This document shows, in pieces, positions 45,796-57,840 of a stretch of 64,000 bases of DNA. The translations under genes were made by a program, and so were the position numbers. Origin of the DNA: Plazaster borealis (taxonomy: Eukaryota; Echinodermata; Asteroidea; Forcipulatida; Labidiasteridae). How positions within the stretch are numbered: the first letter of the stretch is position 1; each line of letters opens with the position of its first letter. Location of the stretch: contig CM037462.1 of NCBI GenBank assembly GCA_021014325.1, forward strand, positions 16,636,135 through 16,700,134, in the 5' to 3' direction. The notes beneath the pieces were generated by a model that saw only the letters and a list, made by a program, of their open reading frames with translations, ran no database searches and had not been told where the DNA came from.

Positions 45796-46868
45796 ATAAT
45801 GTGGTAGTGGGTCTAGCCTATAGTTAATTTTACTTTTTCAGTGCATTCTTATAGGAAAAGAAAAGAAAAACCTTACACTTCGTGAATATCTCTCAACAAC
45901 TCTTCGTCTTGAAGTAATGAGTCTGTATTTGTTTCTATCTTGGCCTACATCAAATAATAAGTTTACATTTGTTCATCTCTGTGAATTGTTTTTCCTAGTC
46001 CTGCGAGACGGGAAGGAATTTTCCCAAGCCGCTCTCATGTCTGGATTATTTGTTATTAAATTTTTCAGTAGTTTTAAAAATGTATTTGCTTGAATGAATA
46101 AACAAAACTGCATTCTTTGGTTACAAATTTATAGCATAAGACAGAGAACTGCCGGAGATCAAACACAAAATTCTTCGGAATCAAATTCATAAAATTTTCC
46201 CTATTTTCATCTCTTCAGTGTTATTGATTTGAATGTATAATACTCCTCCATTTCTCGCTGTGTCTGTATTCGGGTGTCGTTTCCAAGTCCATTGAACCGT
46301 CAGTGCTAAACAATCGTTCTATAATTAAAAAAAAAGGATAGAGAGAGAAAGGGGAAAAAAAGACGAAGAAAAGAAGAAAAAAACACGTTTCCCTGTGATT
46401 GGATTTTGATCCATTTTAGAGTTTGATTGAATTTGAAACTTGAATGCAGATCTGTAATCACTTTGTCTGGACAAAGGATGTTTGTGCCATTATACAGTAC
46501 TAAAATAGAATACATTGTAATTAGATATAATATTTAAATCATGTTTAAACTTCATCAGTGTGGACATTTTGCAAATAATCACCCTTATTTGTAGCTGTGG
46601 TGCTTTTTCGAGAAATTTATGACAAAGTTGCTGCAGCAATCGTGGCATTTGTCTGATTCCCTGTTTACCCAATTATGATGAAGGTGTTTGTGCTCAATAC
46701 AAAAGAGGATCTGACTATTTTCACCCAATTCACTTAAGGTTTGTAGCGCTGGCTTTACAGTATTCGGAATGACGTCATGGTGATATCATGTCAGCTTGTA
46801 AATATATATAAATGTAAATATATTTCCGTGTTTATGTTTTTAACTTTAACAGTGTTTATATTATTAGT
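45796..46868. other. No gene seen
   Basis: AT-rich with a purine-rich run near 46327-46385. No supported ORF. Confidence 0.5.
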
Positions 46869-46871
46869 TAA

Positions 46872-47185
46872 AGGGTAAGTATACATTTGGTTTGTTGGAC
46901 CGTGCGATTGTTTTAATCGTAGATATACAATAAAACTAACCTGTGAAAATTTTATTTCAAAAGGTGGTCGCGTTTTTGAGATATTGCCGAAAATCCGGAG
47001 CGGTTATGTCTTTCGTTTCTGAGAAACGTATCTGACAGTAACGTTTCTCAGATTCAAATTTTGGGGCACAAAACTTATATCTTTTTTCCATAACCACAAT
47101 ACTTCGAGTTGAAATGATTCTCAAATGCTTTATACTATCAAAAGCCAATCATTTTAAGAGTGATTACCAAACGTGTACCTTCACT
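46872..47185 (-). mobile_element. Family C' TTAA-type MITE (copy C'1)
   Basis: 314 bp between TTAA at 46868-46871 and 47186-47189. It contains AAAATCCGGAGCGGTTATGT, the TTTCTGAGAAACG core and ACTTCGAGTTGAAATGATTC. Confidence 0.85.
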
Positions 47186-47367
47186 TTAACTCTCTATACG
47201 TTATGATGAAGCTCTTATTCCCTCTATAGTGATTTCCTTTACCCTTTGTCGTGTTCTTTAATCGTTCTTGTTCTTGAGCGTGGAAGACACATTTTTACCT
47301 GTCTTCTGTTTTATTGTACACCAGTGTATCATAAACCACTCTGACTCTTTAATGCATGACTTCATCT

Positions 47368-47494
47368 GGGCCCAACTTCATGGCTCTGCTTACCACGGAG
47401 TTATGTGCTTACTGGGCCCAGATAAATATGCTTTACAGCACAGGCCGCCTTAAGCGCAGAATTCCGCAGTAAGCAGAGCCATGATATTGGACCC
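47368..47494. mobile_element. Family G-type short palindromic element (G5)
   Basis: GGGCCCAACTTCATGGCTCT and the complement of the right end, GGGTCCAATATCATGGCTCT, form the ends. The interior shares GCGCAGAATTCCGC with G4 at 19.5 kb. A second GGGCCCAGATAAATATG lies inside. Confidence 0.7.
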
Positions 47495-47975
47495 TGAAGC
47501 TTTAAAGGAAGTTGTGAAGTCATAATCTATCCTTGCCATGCATACACCCAGCTGGTAGCGATGATTCGAACATTCCACATTGAATTCTCCCATTGCATGC
47601 AACCAATACCAAAACGGGGGGGGGGGGAATAATAAACGAATGCTTAAAAATACACGCGCGCAAAGATTACAAACGCTCGGACCAATGTTATTTTTGCGCA
47701 AAATTTTGTTGTTGTACAGTGAAGCCCTTTGAATGCTTACTTTGTTTATGAGAACGGCATCTCTTCGGAATCCTTTACTAGTTATCCTTAGCTTATTCCC
47801 CTTTCTCCATGTCCCTAATCACATTTCTTAATCGTCAATTGCGCCGATAAGATCATGGGTACGCAGGTGTTCGTAGGATATTGACTGTTGGACCTGAGCA
47901 TAAGTAGGAATCCAATAGGAAATCATTGCATTCAGTCCCAAGCTTCTGATGCGTTGATTACTTTATGACCTTTAA

Positions 47976-48369
47976 AGTGAAGGTATACGTTTGGTAATCA
48001 CTCCTAAAATGGCAATTAAAAACTTACCTGGTCAGAAGTACAGCAGCTTTCGATAGTATAAAGCATTTTGAGAATCATTTCACTTCGAAGTATTATGGTA
48101 TTATGGGAAAATATTTAAGTTTTTATCCCCAAAAATATGAATCTGAGAAACGTTGCTGTCAGATACGTTTCTCAGATTGTGTAGTCAAATTACAGATTAT
48201 TCTTCCTGAGTGGACATAAACCGATCTGGTTTTTCGGTGATATCTCAAAAACGCGAGCACCTTTTGAAATTAAATGTTCACAGGTTAGTTTAATGTAGGC
48301 CTGTATCTACATTTATATTCAGGATTAAAACATTCCAACGGTTCTAAAAACCAAAGGTATACTTTCCCT
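47976..48369 (+). mobile_element. Family C' TTAA-type MITE (copy C'2)
   Basis: 394 bp between TTAA at 47972-47975 and 48370-48373. Ends are AGTGAAGGTATACGTTTGG and CCAAAGGTATACTTTCCCT. It is full length for the subfamily. Confidence 0.85.
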
Positions 48370-48373
48370 TTAA

Positions 48374-49971
48374 GCGCTACATACGAATTGTGGACTTACA
48401 GGAACAAAGGAGTATATTTATGATTTCAGTGCTGTTAAAGAGAACATTTTAACGGTATACATGGTTTTCTTTGTCTTTTTAGTGGTCTTCATGGAGTGTA
48501 TCCAATCCGCGATTGCAATTTATTGCGCAATACCCCATCCGCCCCCCTGGAATATTCTTTTATGTTGACTTACACACGTCCACACATACAGCTCTGTGTT
48601 AATACATACCCTTTGTGGACATTCCTTCGTTCTGTGCACCTAAGAAAAAATGTCTTATTTAACACTGGTGAAAACACTGTGTGGACGTTTGTAAGTCCAC
48701 ATAGTGTTTCAAAACCCCTCCCTTGTGTGGACCTGTTGTGATCTCAGGTCCACACTTCGTATATGTAATGCTTGCCCAAATGCATAGAACACAGAAATGT
48801 CCACAACACAACGTGCAACACAGAGCTGTGCGATTCGAAAGGTACTTGCATCATATATAAACAGCAGCTCTTCCCCATGCTCTAAACATAAAATTATTGT
48901 ACAAAAACATACATTTGCGAGAGGAATTTTTAAAAATACAACTTCAATTTTTACCGGGTTTTAATCACTCTCCGACCTTATTTCTCTTATCGGAAGTCAA
49001 TTTGATAAAGCTCTTGAAGATAGAAACAGTATAAAATAAATGAATTTATTCGGGCATAAATCTCCATGGTTTTTAAATGCTTAATCTTCAATAATGACGT
49101 CTTCCAAGGCCAATTGAAAAACTGAGATCTCGAGAGTCGGATCCACCTTGGAGTTTTTCTAAGGCGGTACTTCAATAGGGACGATTGTAATCAGTTTAAA
49201 ACAAGCAGCATTAATCATACACAGTGATGTGAGCGGACTATAACACCCCCCCGTAAGTCAATTCCCAATTCCACTGTTTTCCTGCTGGAAGTCAAGAATT
49301 TCAGCAATAAGAGGGTTGAAGTTTTAAGTGCTAATTGAGATTCTTATCGAGACATTTCTTCATATTCCCCAAGAAGCTGAAGCGTGAAGCATCTGAAAAT
49401 GATATCTTACTCATCTTTCATATTCATATTAGATGAGTTGAGATATTGCATCAATTCAAAGTTTCATAGTAACAAAAAAGTAAGAAAAAAGTATAGTCTG
49501 TCCGGAGCCAAAATGGCTCATCAGGCCGGTGTTTATATCCGGTTTCATTGGCATTAAACTGAGAATATTTCTTTTTCCCCCTGGACAGGACCGTAAAAAC
49601 AACTGTATTTATATAGCACCTAACACCTTCAGAAGAAAGTCTCTAAGCACTCAGAAGAACAAAAAAACTTAATTACATAAAAATACGATGAATTGAACAT
49701 AAATGTTTTGAGAAGAGTCTTGAAATGTGAGATGGTGGTAGCTTGTTTGATGTGTAGAGGGAGATTGTTACATAATAAAGGTCCAGCAAACTGAAAACTA
49801 CCTTCACCATTTGTTGGCAATAGTTGGAATAACAAGGGCGTCTTTGTTTGCTGAACGGAGGTTTCTTGCAGGCATGTATGCAGTGAGCAGATCTTTCAAG
49901 TAAATTGGACCACTTAATTTTGTTGTGCTTATAGCTAGTTTTTCTGCTTAAGCAGCTCTATGAAATTGGGT
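48374..49971. other. No gene seen; GTCCACA-rich block at 48570-48800
   Basis: GTCCACA/TGTGGAC occurs repeatedly on both strands between 48570 and 48800, giving several possible stems (GTGTGGACGTTTGTAAGTCCACA). The rest is AT-rich without a supported ORF. Confidence 0.4.
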
Positions 49972-50132
49972 CCAGCTCTCACCGGTATCCATTTGTACTC
50001 CTGGGTGGAGAGAAGCAATTATGATAAAGTGCCTAGCTCAGGGAGCAGACCCGGATTCGAACCCACATTCTTTAAATTACAGAACCTTGAGTCCATCGCC
50101 CTAGACCGCTTGTCGGCCACGAAACCCCGCAA
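49972..50132 (-). mobile_element. tRNA(Leu)-like SINE
   Basis: On the minus strand GTTTCGTGGCCGACAAGCGG resembles the A-box half of a leucine tRNA, GGACTCAAGGTTC its anticodon stem-loop (CAA), and GTGGGTTCGAATCCGGG the T arm. The acceptor stem does not close and a SINE-type tail follows (AGGCACTTTATCATAATTGC), so it is a SINE and not a functional tRNA. Confidence 0.6.
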
Positions 50133-51664
50133 AGTCCATTCAATAATGCAAATGCTTGTTTTGAATATTCTCGCGATAACAAAAAAGTAGAGTCAATAGA
50201 ATTGGAAACTTTAACAAGTTTTATATAATTTTATTGAAGACAACTTTTGTCTTGTGATGCTGGAAATAAATGACGCAGTTAGTTTCAGTTGACCTAATAC
50301 TTATAGTTGCTGGTTTTAAAACAAACATAGGGCTACTTACGTCAGTACTAATTTTTATTAACCGAACCGAAGCGAGACAATAAATAATTTGTAACAACCC
50401 ATGCTTTAGAAAAATGTCAAGTCCATTAATTGTTATAATTAGTATAGACCAGACCATTCCTTCATGCAATCCAAAACTCAAAATATTTCACGAAAAGTGA
50501 CAGATCCCCATTTCTTTGGAATATTGGTCTTTTTAAAGTCTGTTTTCGTTAGTCTTTTTTTTTCGTTGAGTAATAAAAAAAAAACCCATGCAGTCCATTG
50601 GTTGTTGTATATAGACTAGATGGTCTGGCAACCATGCCCGTTGTTCAAGAAAACCCCAAGCCTTCATGCGATCCCAAACTAAAATAATTTCACGTATAAT
50701 ATGTGTCAGATACTCAGATCCTCAAATGAACCAATTTTTATGGTAAATTAGAGCAATCATTGGAAATGTTTGCATTGAGTAATTTTTACGTCGACATCTA
50801 GAAAAAAGAAAAAACCCAAGTAATTGTTGTACAGCTTTAATGTTGGATTGTGATCATCAGGCAGTCTGCGGGCGGAACTCGCAAGCTGAGCGGGCGGCAT
50901 CGATAGGTAGACGGGTGGCCTCAGCTCTTACATGCCCCGGATATTGCCAAGTGTTGAAGCGTTAATCACTATAACCATGAATTGGTAACTTATTGGGATT
51001 CGATGAATCCCTAGATAGAAACGAGAAGAGAGTGTTTAGATCGAGAGGAAATTGAAGAAGATCCATCAGATCGCGTCGTCCTTTTAGAAATGAGTTTAAT
51101 ATAGTTTTTATTAGTTATTATCAAGAAACTGCTTCTGCTTTGTCAAAAGTCCAATAAATATTTAATTAAATTGACTTGATTATTGGTTTATCAAGGAACA
51201 TTATCGCCCTATATTCTGTGCCTAAATTCATGAAGCCTGTAAGCGCTTTCTGCTTCGAGAGTAACCGTAAGCAGAATAAGTATTTTACAACCACAGCTCA
51301 CCGAAACCAATGCAAAAGGCACACTAACTTCCTGGTGACTATATTGATGTATGAGTGACGCAACACTTCAAATCATGAATCGAACTTTTTCGTTTATAAA
51401 ATACACTTTTGGTTATAAGCACATTTTTTTCTGCTAAAGTTTGCTTTTAAATTTGCTTAAAGGTATAGACAGTTTTATGAAGGTGCCGTCTGCCAGAAAA
51501 TGATTTTATATTTAACAGAGGTGTCCGCGCTATTACTGACGTTCATGATTTAACTCGTTTTAAGACGTGTAGTTTTAACTACAATGAAAGCTATATCTTG
51601 TGTATATTCGGTTTGCGGTAACACCATGCTTTGCTGTGTAGATTTTGTTCTTTGAGAACTTGTC
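50133..51664. other. No gene seen; possible family G remnant near 51220-51460
   Basis: CCTAAATTCATGAAGCCTGTAAGC near 51220 resembles a family G end, but no partner end is clear. No supported ORF. Confidence 0.4.
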
Positions 51665-51960
51665 TTGCTATTTATTCTACTGTCGCGGAGTAGATTTCGG
51701 AATTCGGGAAACTACCGTATTCTACTGCCGCAGAGTAGATTTCGGAATTCGGGAGACTAACAAGTTCTGAAAAGAACTGTCCTGCTTATTAACTACTACC
51801 TGGGCGGAAGGTAGGAAATCGGCCGGGACCACTATACTTTCGCTTAGTGGATCGAGGGGACTTCTCATTATTAACTTCACTGCCGCGGAGTGAGTTCTTA
51901 ATTGTCTCAACGTTTCGACTAGCTTGCTCTAGTCATCGTCAGGAAAGCTATTTTGCATAA
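51665..51960 (-). mobile_element. Penelope-like element terminal-repeat remnant
   Basis: On the minus strand, CCTGACGATGACTAG (51943-51929), a loop and CTAGTCGAAACG (51922-51911) make a hammerhead-like core: CTGANGA, a perfect GACTAG/CTAGTC stem, then GAAAC. Downstream come AGTCCCCTCGATCCACTAAG and a twice-repeated 45-bp unit ending in TAGAATA (51677-51764). No reverse transcriptase or endonuclease is present. Confidence 0.55.
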
Positions 51961-52118
51961 AAAACACCTGAAAACTGTATCCACGCTTCTATATAGTGAT
52001 GTCATATAATATATGTTTTGCCCTTTGTAATTTATGCATCAGTCAAGTAAAATCGTATGGATAGAGTCTGGTAAAAATGTTAAACAATTTCTGGAATCGG
52101 CCGACCGTCATCTTAGCG

Positions 52119-52278
52119 TAATAGACCCCTTGAATGTGACGTCACAAGACCCAAACAGCGCCCTCAATGAGGCTAATGAAGACCTTCGATTGGCTGAGAG
52201 TTGTGGGTGCCGCCTGCACGCCTGCATGTTTCCATTGTTGGACCTCAGCGATGGCGGCCAATGCAAGGGGACCATTAT
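52119..52278. mobile_element. Element L, short inverted-repeat element
   Basis: AATAGACCCCTTGAATGTGA on the left and the complement of the right, AATGGTCCCCTTGCATTGGC, form the ends. The right-terminal GATGGCGGCCAATGCAAGGG recurs at 58465-58486. Confidence 0.55.
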
Positions 52279-53456
52279 TTTACGTTAAATAATTTACTAA
52301 GGTGTAAAGATGTTGAATATGAAAGCAAAGTGCAATGAGTTATTAATGAATAACTATAAATAAGTTAGAAACTATATTTTTGTTTGTGATAGGTTTTTGA
52401 GACGGGTAAAACCCTGGCTGGCGACCTTCATAAATTTAGAGACCCAAAACCCTCATTAAAATTGATCGATCGTTGATAACCAAGTTTCAGCTGATTAAAC
52501 CAAGTATTCTGTGTGTAGTTTGATCCAAACATGCACAATTCATTAACAGAGCAGTACACTTCTTAACAAATCAAAACGCCATCATCGGCCATTCCTTATT
52601 TTAAAACCAGCGATGGAACTTTGTTATCTTACATGTCCATTCTGTCTCTTAACCCTGAGTCCATTGAGTGGTCAATTTGACACCCCCAACTCTAACACAA
52701 TCCGATACAATGTTGTAACTCGAAAACAAAGAATTGAACTCTGATTATGGTGGTAGGCCGATGCCATGTCAACAGAGTCAAACAAAGCAAAACGAGATGT
52801 AAAACTTTAAACAATAGGGCCGCACACATTGCATCACCAGACAAGTTCAAAAACCCCAAAACAAATATACAACAGATGGACAAAGAAGTGGAAAGCATTC
52901 GTAAAAATGAAATTATAAGTTATCATGAATTTGTTCCGAGGCGTTTTCAATTCAAGAGTGCTTAAGGGTCTTATTATCTCAAAAATAATCATGAAAAATG
53001 ATTATAAAATGCTCCAAACCTTTATTTTCCGGTAACTCCTTCCAACTTCCAATTGTTGCAGGGCGTTTATTATCAGAAGAAATCCACCAACAATGTTTGA
53101 TGGTGGAGTTAAATTATCTTCAAGATTAATTTAGAATTCGCGGCAGTTCATTTCTCCCATAGGCGTTTACACTAATGAGTTGCAATCAAATACATGGATA
53201 TTCCCATCGCTGCGAACTGCTCTATAAAAATCTCATTATGTATAATGCTAGATGTCTGAGCAGGGAAATTAGATACGGGTACTTGGCTGTGATTTCACCA
53301 AGGGGTGGTTCATCATGGTTGCATACTGCTCCTGGTTATGTTATTCCTCCGGAGATCGCTTCGCCATTACGCATTTTATTAAACATGATTCAACTTGAGT
53401 TTCATGACAAGCTTCCTGTACTCATTTCGTAACTATAATTTAGGGCAGTATCATGC
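52279..53456. other. No gene seen
   Basis: AT-rich. Frames up to 85 codons (53175-53432, plus) with no domain. Confidence 0.45.
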
Positions 53457-53460
53457 TTAA

Positions 53461-53826
53461 AGGCACTGAACACGTTTGGTAATTGTCAAAGCAGTGTTCT
53501 CACCTGGTGTATCCCAACATGTGCATAAAATAACATGCCTGTGAAAATTTGGGCTCAATTGGTCGTCGAAGTTGCAAGAAAAGGATGAAAGAAAAAACAC
53601 CCTTGTTGTACAATTTGTGTGTGCTTTCAGATAGAAATAAAAGGCTTCTTGCAAGAAGTCTTTTATTATTTTAGTGAGAAATTACCTCTCTCTCAAAAAA
53701 CTACGTTACTTCAGAGGGAGTTGTTTCTCACAATGTTTTATACTATCAACAGCTCTCTGTTGCTCGTTACCAAGTAAGTTTTTATGCTAATATATATTTT
53801 GAGTATACCAAACGTGTTCAGTGCCT
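53461..53826 (+). mobile_element. Family A TTAA-type MITE (copy A6)
   Basis: 366 bp between TTAA at 53457-53460 and 53827-53830. It has the full arms and centre (GCTTCTTGCAAGAAGTC). Confidence 0.85.
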
Positions 53827-53965
53827 TTAACCATAGAGGCATTAACATAAACTTTCATTAGTGACTAATATAAACTTACCGTGCCTCTTGGCACACTCAT
53901 ACCACTATGCTACATCAGTTGTGTTGAGCTCAATATCAGTAGTGGACGTGACTAAGCTAATGATG

Positions 53966-54119
53966 TAATACCCCTTTTTCCAAACCATGGTTTCGGGTTG
54001 CTTACTGATGGAGCACAAGCGTAGGGGCTTAATCGGTAATTTTTGAAAACGTCCACTTTCGGTACGGGCTTCAAACAGGTGGGCCGTGCCTGAGCCGCGG
54101 TTTCGGAAATGGCCTTAAA
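53966..54119. mobile_element. Family K palindromic element (copy K4)
   Basis: CCCCTTTTTCCAAACCATGG and TTTCGGG at the left; the complement of the right reads GGCCATTTCCGAAACCGCGG. It has the same layout as 63796-63952. Confidence 0.5.
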
Positions 54120-54650
54120 CTAAAACTGAACCGAGTAGCTAACGCATTACTATACCTTTCTTGTTATCAAGTATATTTTGCGGTTACAACATGTATAATA
54201 AGTCTCCGGGGAAGTAGAGGCGTTAGCTTTTATCATGAGGGAATCAAAGAGTATAAGGCGACGAGGTCTTAGGCTGTCTGGGGTATTGAAAACCTTGAAG
54301 GCTTGTATGGTCCTTAAAAAAAGAAAAAAGAAAAAAGAAAACTTTCTTTGTCAAATAATGTTTCCCTAAAAAATTGTAATTTCCTTGTGTAATGAAACAC
54401 AACTCGTTTGTAGTTAACCGATGTATACAGAAATCGGATGATTGGCTGCAAAGTAACTTTGATTCTTGTGTAACAAACTGTTGTCGTCGTTTTCTTCCCC
54501 GAGAGAGCGAGGGCACGAGTACCTTATTCTTGTCATCCTCTTCAAGAATATTTATATGAAAACGAAAAGATTAGACTGTTATGCAGACTGTCGTAACATC
54601 CATGTGAAGACGAAGAAAAGGATTCTAATATGGATTTTTTTATTTGTTTT
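54120..54650. other. No gene seen
   Basis: AT-rich with a purine run near 54315-54341. Two opposed frames of 80-90 codons are unsupported. Confidence 0.45.
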
Positions 54651-54652
54651 AA

Positions 54653-54955
54653 TCCTCACTGATTCTGAAGTTCATATAACAATCCTCCAGAGAAATATTT
54701 CCATCTGAAAGTTCACTGATTCTAAAGTTAAAACCAGTACCAATCCTCCAGAGAAATATTTCCATCTGAAAGCTCACTGATTCTAAAGTTCATACCAATA
54801 CCAATCCTCCAGAGAAATATTTCCATCTGAAAGCTCACTGATTCTAAAGTTTAAACCAGTACCAATCCTCCAGAGAAATATTTCCATCTGAAAACTCACT
54901 GTTTATAAAGTTTATACCAGTACCAATCCTCAAGAGAAATATTTCCATCTGAATT
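54653..54955. repeat. Minisatellite, exact 61-bp unit, about five copies
   Basis: AATCCTCCAGAGAAATATTT starts at 54681, 54742, 54803 and 54864, and as AATCCTCAAGAG at 54925, exactly 61 bp apart each time. A partial unit precedes it. Units differ by a few substitutions. Confidence 0.95.
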
Positions 54956-55269
54956 ACTTTCAAAGTCAAGAAAATGGTATTTGAAAACCCACCAAATCTC
55001 ATTGATTATTTCAATTGCGGCAATCAAATTAAGCACACGTTATGAGCACGCACATCGACGAAATATTGACGAAGTGTTTACCTTTGGGTTGGATGGTGTG
55101 TTAATATTAAAAACGAGAGGATTGGAATGAAATTACTCATTGAAACTATTATTATTATAATTATTATTTTACCTTTTTGCATGATCTTGTCACTAACAAT
55201 GTTCACTAATAATTGATGGTTTAGGATGGTATATCCTAACTGTAAAAATCAACTTGATAATTCAAGTCG
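54956..55269. other. No gene seen
   Basis: AT-rich; ATTATTATTATAATTATTAT near 55148. The first 70 bases continue sequence also found after the single repeat unit at 62370. Confidence 0.45.
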
Positions 55270-55278
55270 GGTTAAGTC

Positions 55279-55545
55279 CAACCTCGTCCCCAAGGTGTGT
55301 CGAGCAGTACGAGGTTGACCGCTCTCTCACCCTGGTATTGGATCACTTGCATATCCAAAAATGTTGGATACGTATGCAAATTAGAATAGTCTGGCTGTGA
55401 ACATGGTGAATACTGAATGAGTACAACTTAACATGTTTACGTTAGACGTTTGTACTCCAATCACGGTCCAAGTAAGGAGTTTCCCTCCCAGGGTTTACTA
55501 TTGTAAACATGGTTGGAAATAAAGTAAACCATGGGGACGAGGTTG
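55279..55545. mobile_element. Family H MITE with 9-bp target duplication (copy H2)
   Basis: 267 bp. CAACCTCGTCCCCAAGGTG at the left, GGGGACGAGGTTG at the right, exactly flanked by GGTTAAGTC (55270-55278, 55546-55554). It is the inverse of H1. Confidence 0.9.
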
Positions 55546-55689
55546 GGTTAAGTCATTCGTTTAATGAAACAGTTCGCGTGAGGGCGTTAATTACAATTGG
55601 ACGAGCTTATTTCACCCTGGTTGATTGATGCTCAAGGTTTCTAATCATTCAGATGATATTTCATACATGAATGAGTGAATTTTAGTGAA

Positions 55690-56068
55690 AGGTACAGGAC
55701 ACTTTAGGTAATTACTCAAAATATATACTAGCATACAAACTGACTTGGTAACGAGCAACGGAGAGCTGTTGATAGTATAAAACATTGTAGGAAACGACTC
55801 CCTCTGAAGTAACGTAGTTTTTGAGAAAGAGGTAATTTCTCACTCAAATATTAAAAGACATCAGGCCTGAAGCCTTTTTCAGACATCTGAAAGCACACAC
55901 ATTTGTACAAAAAGGGGGAAAAAAGGGTGTTTTTTCTTTCATAATTTTCTTGCAACTTCGATGACCAATTGAGCCCAAATTTTCACAGGCTTGTTATTTT
56001 ATGCATATGTTGGGATACACCAAGTGAGAATACTGGTCTTTAACAATTACCAAACGTGTCCAGTGCCT
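55690..56068 (-). mobile_element. Family A MITE with a different centre (copy A7)
   Basis: 379 bp, with TTAA at 56069-56072 on the right and GTGA on the left. The arms are family A, but the centre is TCAGGCCTGAAGCCTTTTTCAGA instead of CTTGCAAGAAG. Confidence 0.8.
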
Positions 56069-56072
56069 TTAA

Positions 56073-57836
56073 ACAGAAATCCCATGTATAGCTCCCCAAA
56101 GGTCATGCATGACAAGATGAATGTATTTCAGTCAAGGCAACAGTATTTTGACATAAGCCTCGATTTGGTTCTGATAATATGAATAATTAAAAGAGAGTAA
56201 AATTGTTGTCATTAATTTGAGTGCCTTCCCCGCGTGACCATACACTCATTTAACGCTAGACTTCACAACTTGTTTCATTTAACACTCCTCTATCTAAACC
56301 TTGGATAAAAAGTACGGAGCTCCTTGAGTGACATGGAACTTAACGATATAATATTTATCTTACCAAGATGACTTTACTGAAACCGGCTTGCTCTGTACGC
56401 TGAAACTTAAAAGTCGAATCGCAATCTTAGTTTCAGTAAGTCAAATATAGGTAATAAATTATCATGGTATAAGTCGACACAATCTATAAAATAAGTCGAC
56501 TCGTAGATTAATTATCTCGTAATCCGGATACAGGCGTGGCATTTCTGGACCTCCGTAGAATAGTTTGATTTACGTGCCGAGTCCCCCTCCCTCTATTTTG
56601 TGAACAATCTAACCTTGTAAATACCTTACAGCAAAAAAGCTCCATATTATGATCCAGCAAAATACGATTTGGACCGAGTAGATCTTTAATAACTTACGCT
56701 AAACCTATCTATACGCTAAACCTATAAAATATAGACCTAATTAAGGGAAAGCAAGTAGACCTTATGAGCCTCCGAATCCTCCCGAAACAGGATGCACTCT
56801 TTGATTTGCAACAAACTGCCAATAAATCCTTGATGTTGGGGGGAGAGAGGAAGAGAGTAGCCTGAGGAGCGCCGTGGCTAATTTGAGCAATGGTCCAAGC
56901 TCAACGGAGAAGAGCAGGTGATTAGAGCTAAGTACCCGCCCTAGAGCGCTGCGCATCACCCGCCGTGTTCCCCCCACTGCTCGCTCGGCCGCGTGCGATT
57001 ATGGGAGGTTGGGTCGTGGTCGGTTTGTTAATCCATCTGGCGTGTACTGGATTCTTTGAACTCGTCAGAAAATGAAAGTTGTGGAGAGAGGAATTTAGTA
57101 TAGCAATAATCATTATGAAGAGGATCAAGTTTCATTTGAGGACTATTACAAATTGGACAACGGTTTATAAGAGTGAACTGGAGACGTGTAATACAATTGC
57201 CATATTTAGAGCAATGTGTGCACCTTTTTTTTCTAGCTCGAATAACAATTCATTTTGTATTAATTCGTGTTTAAGTCCACAAAAGACCCACAAAAAAAAA
57301 ACCCAAAACGTATTTTGCGTCAATACGGGAGGCCCTTTTTCTATTATTTTTTTAAGATTGCCGCCGGCTCGTTTTACCTTCCCTATGTGCAGAGAACCAG
57401 CGTAAGTTTGCTTATCTCATATTCAGTAGTATTAACACAAATTATATATTAAAACAAATGAATGCGGGCTCAAAAAAAGGAAGCGGGCTGTGACGCTAAA
57501 CATGTTTATTTTCGCGCGTTTTTGCAAGGCTATAAAATGATCAAAATATGCGCGAGACTTGCAAACCGTCTATTGCGTAATGAAGCGGGACTAGAGTTGC
57601 TTAACGGTAAGCAAATTTTCGTGCTAACTGTAGCAGAAAAATTTGCTTGTTCATAAGCGTATTTCACAGGTTAGCAAGAAAATTAGGCGGCCATCTTGCG
57701 CGTTCACCATGGATTTGCATTGTTACGCCGTTCATTTTCATACAGTAAGCACCGGAAGGCTAGCCTGCCTTTTCGTGTGCTTACGGTTAGCAGCGCTATG
57801 AAATGGAAACTCGCTCAGTAAGTACAACATCGGCCG
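56073..57836. other. No gene confirmed; CpG-rich patch at 56860-57010 and a small foldback
   Basis: AAGTCGAC motifs at 56340-56530 relate to element J. The CpG-rich patch (GCGCTGCGCATCACCCGCCG, CTCGCTCGGCCGCGTGCG) looks promoter-like but has no clear exon. CAGTAAGCACCGG...GTGCTTACGG near 57740-57795 is a small foldback of family G type. Confidence 0.35.
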
Positions 57837-57840
57837 TTAA

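Noticed and set aside
54653..54955. CRISPR-like array
   Set aside because: The 61-bp units are directly adjacent and whole-unit similar, with no unique spacers, and the genome is animal.
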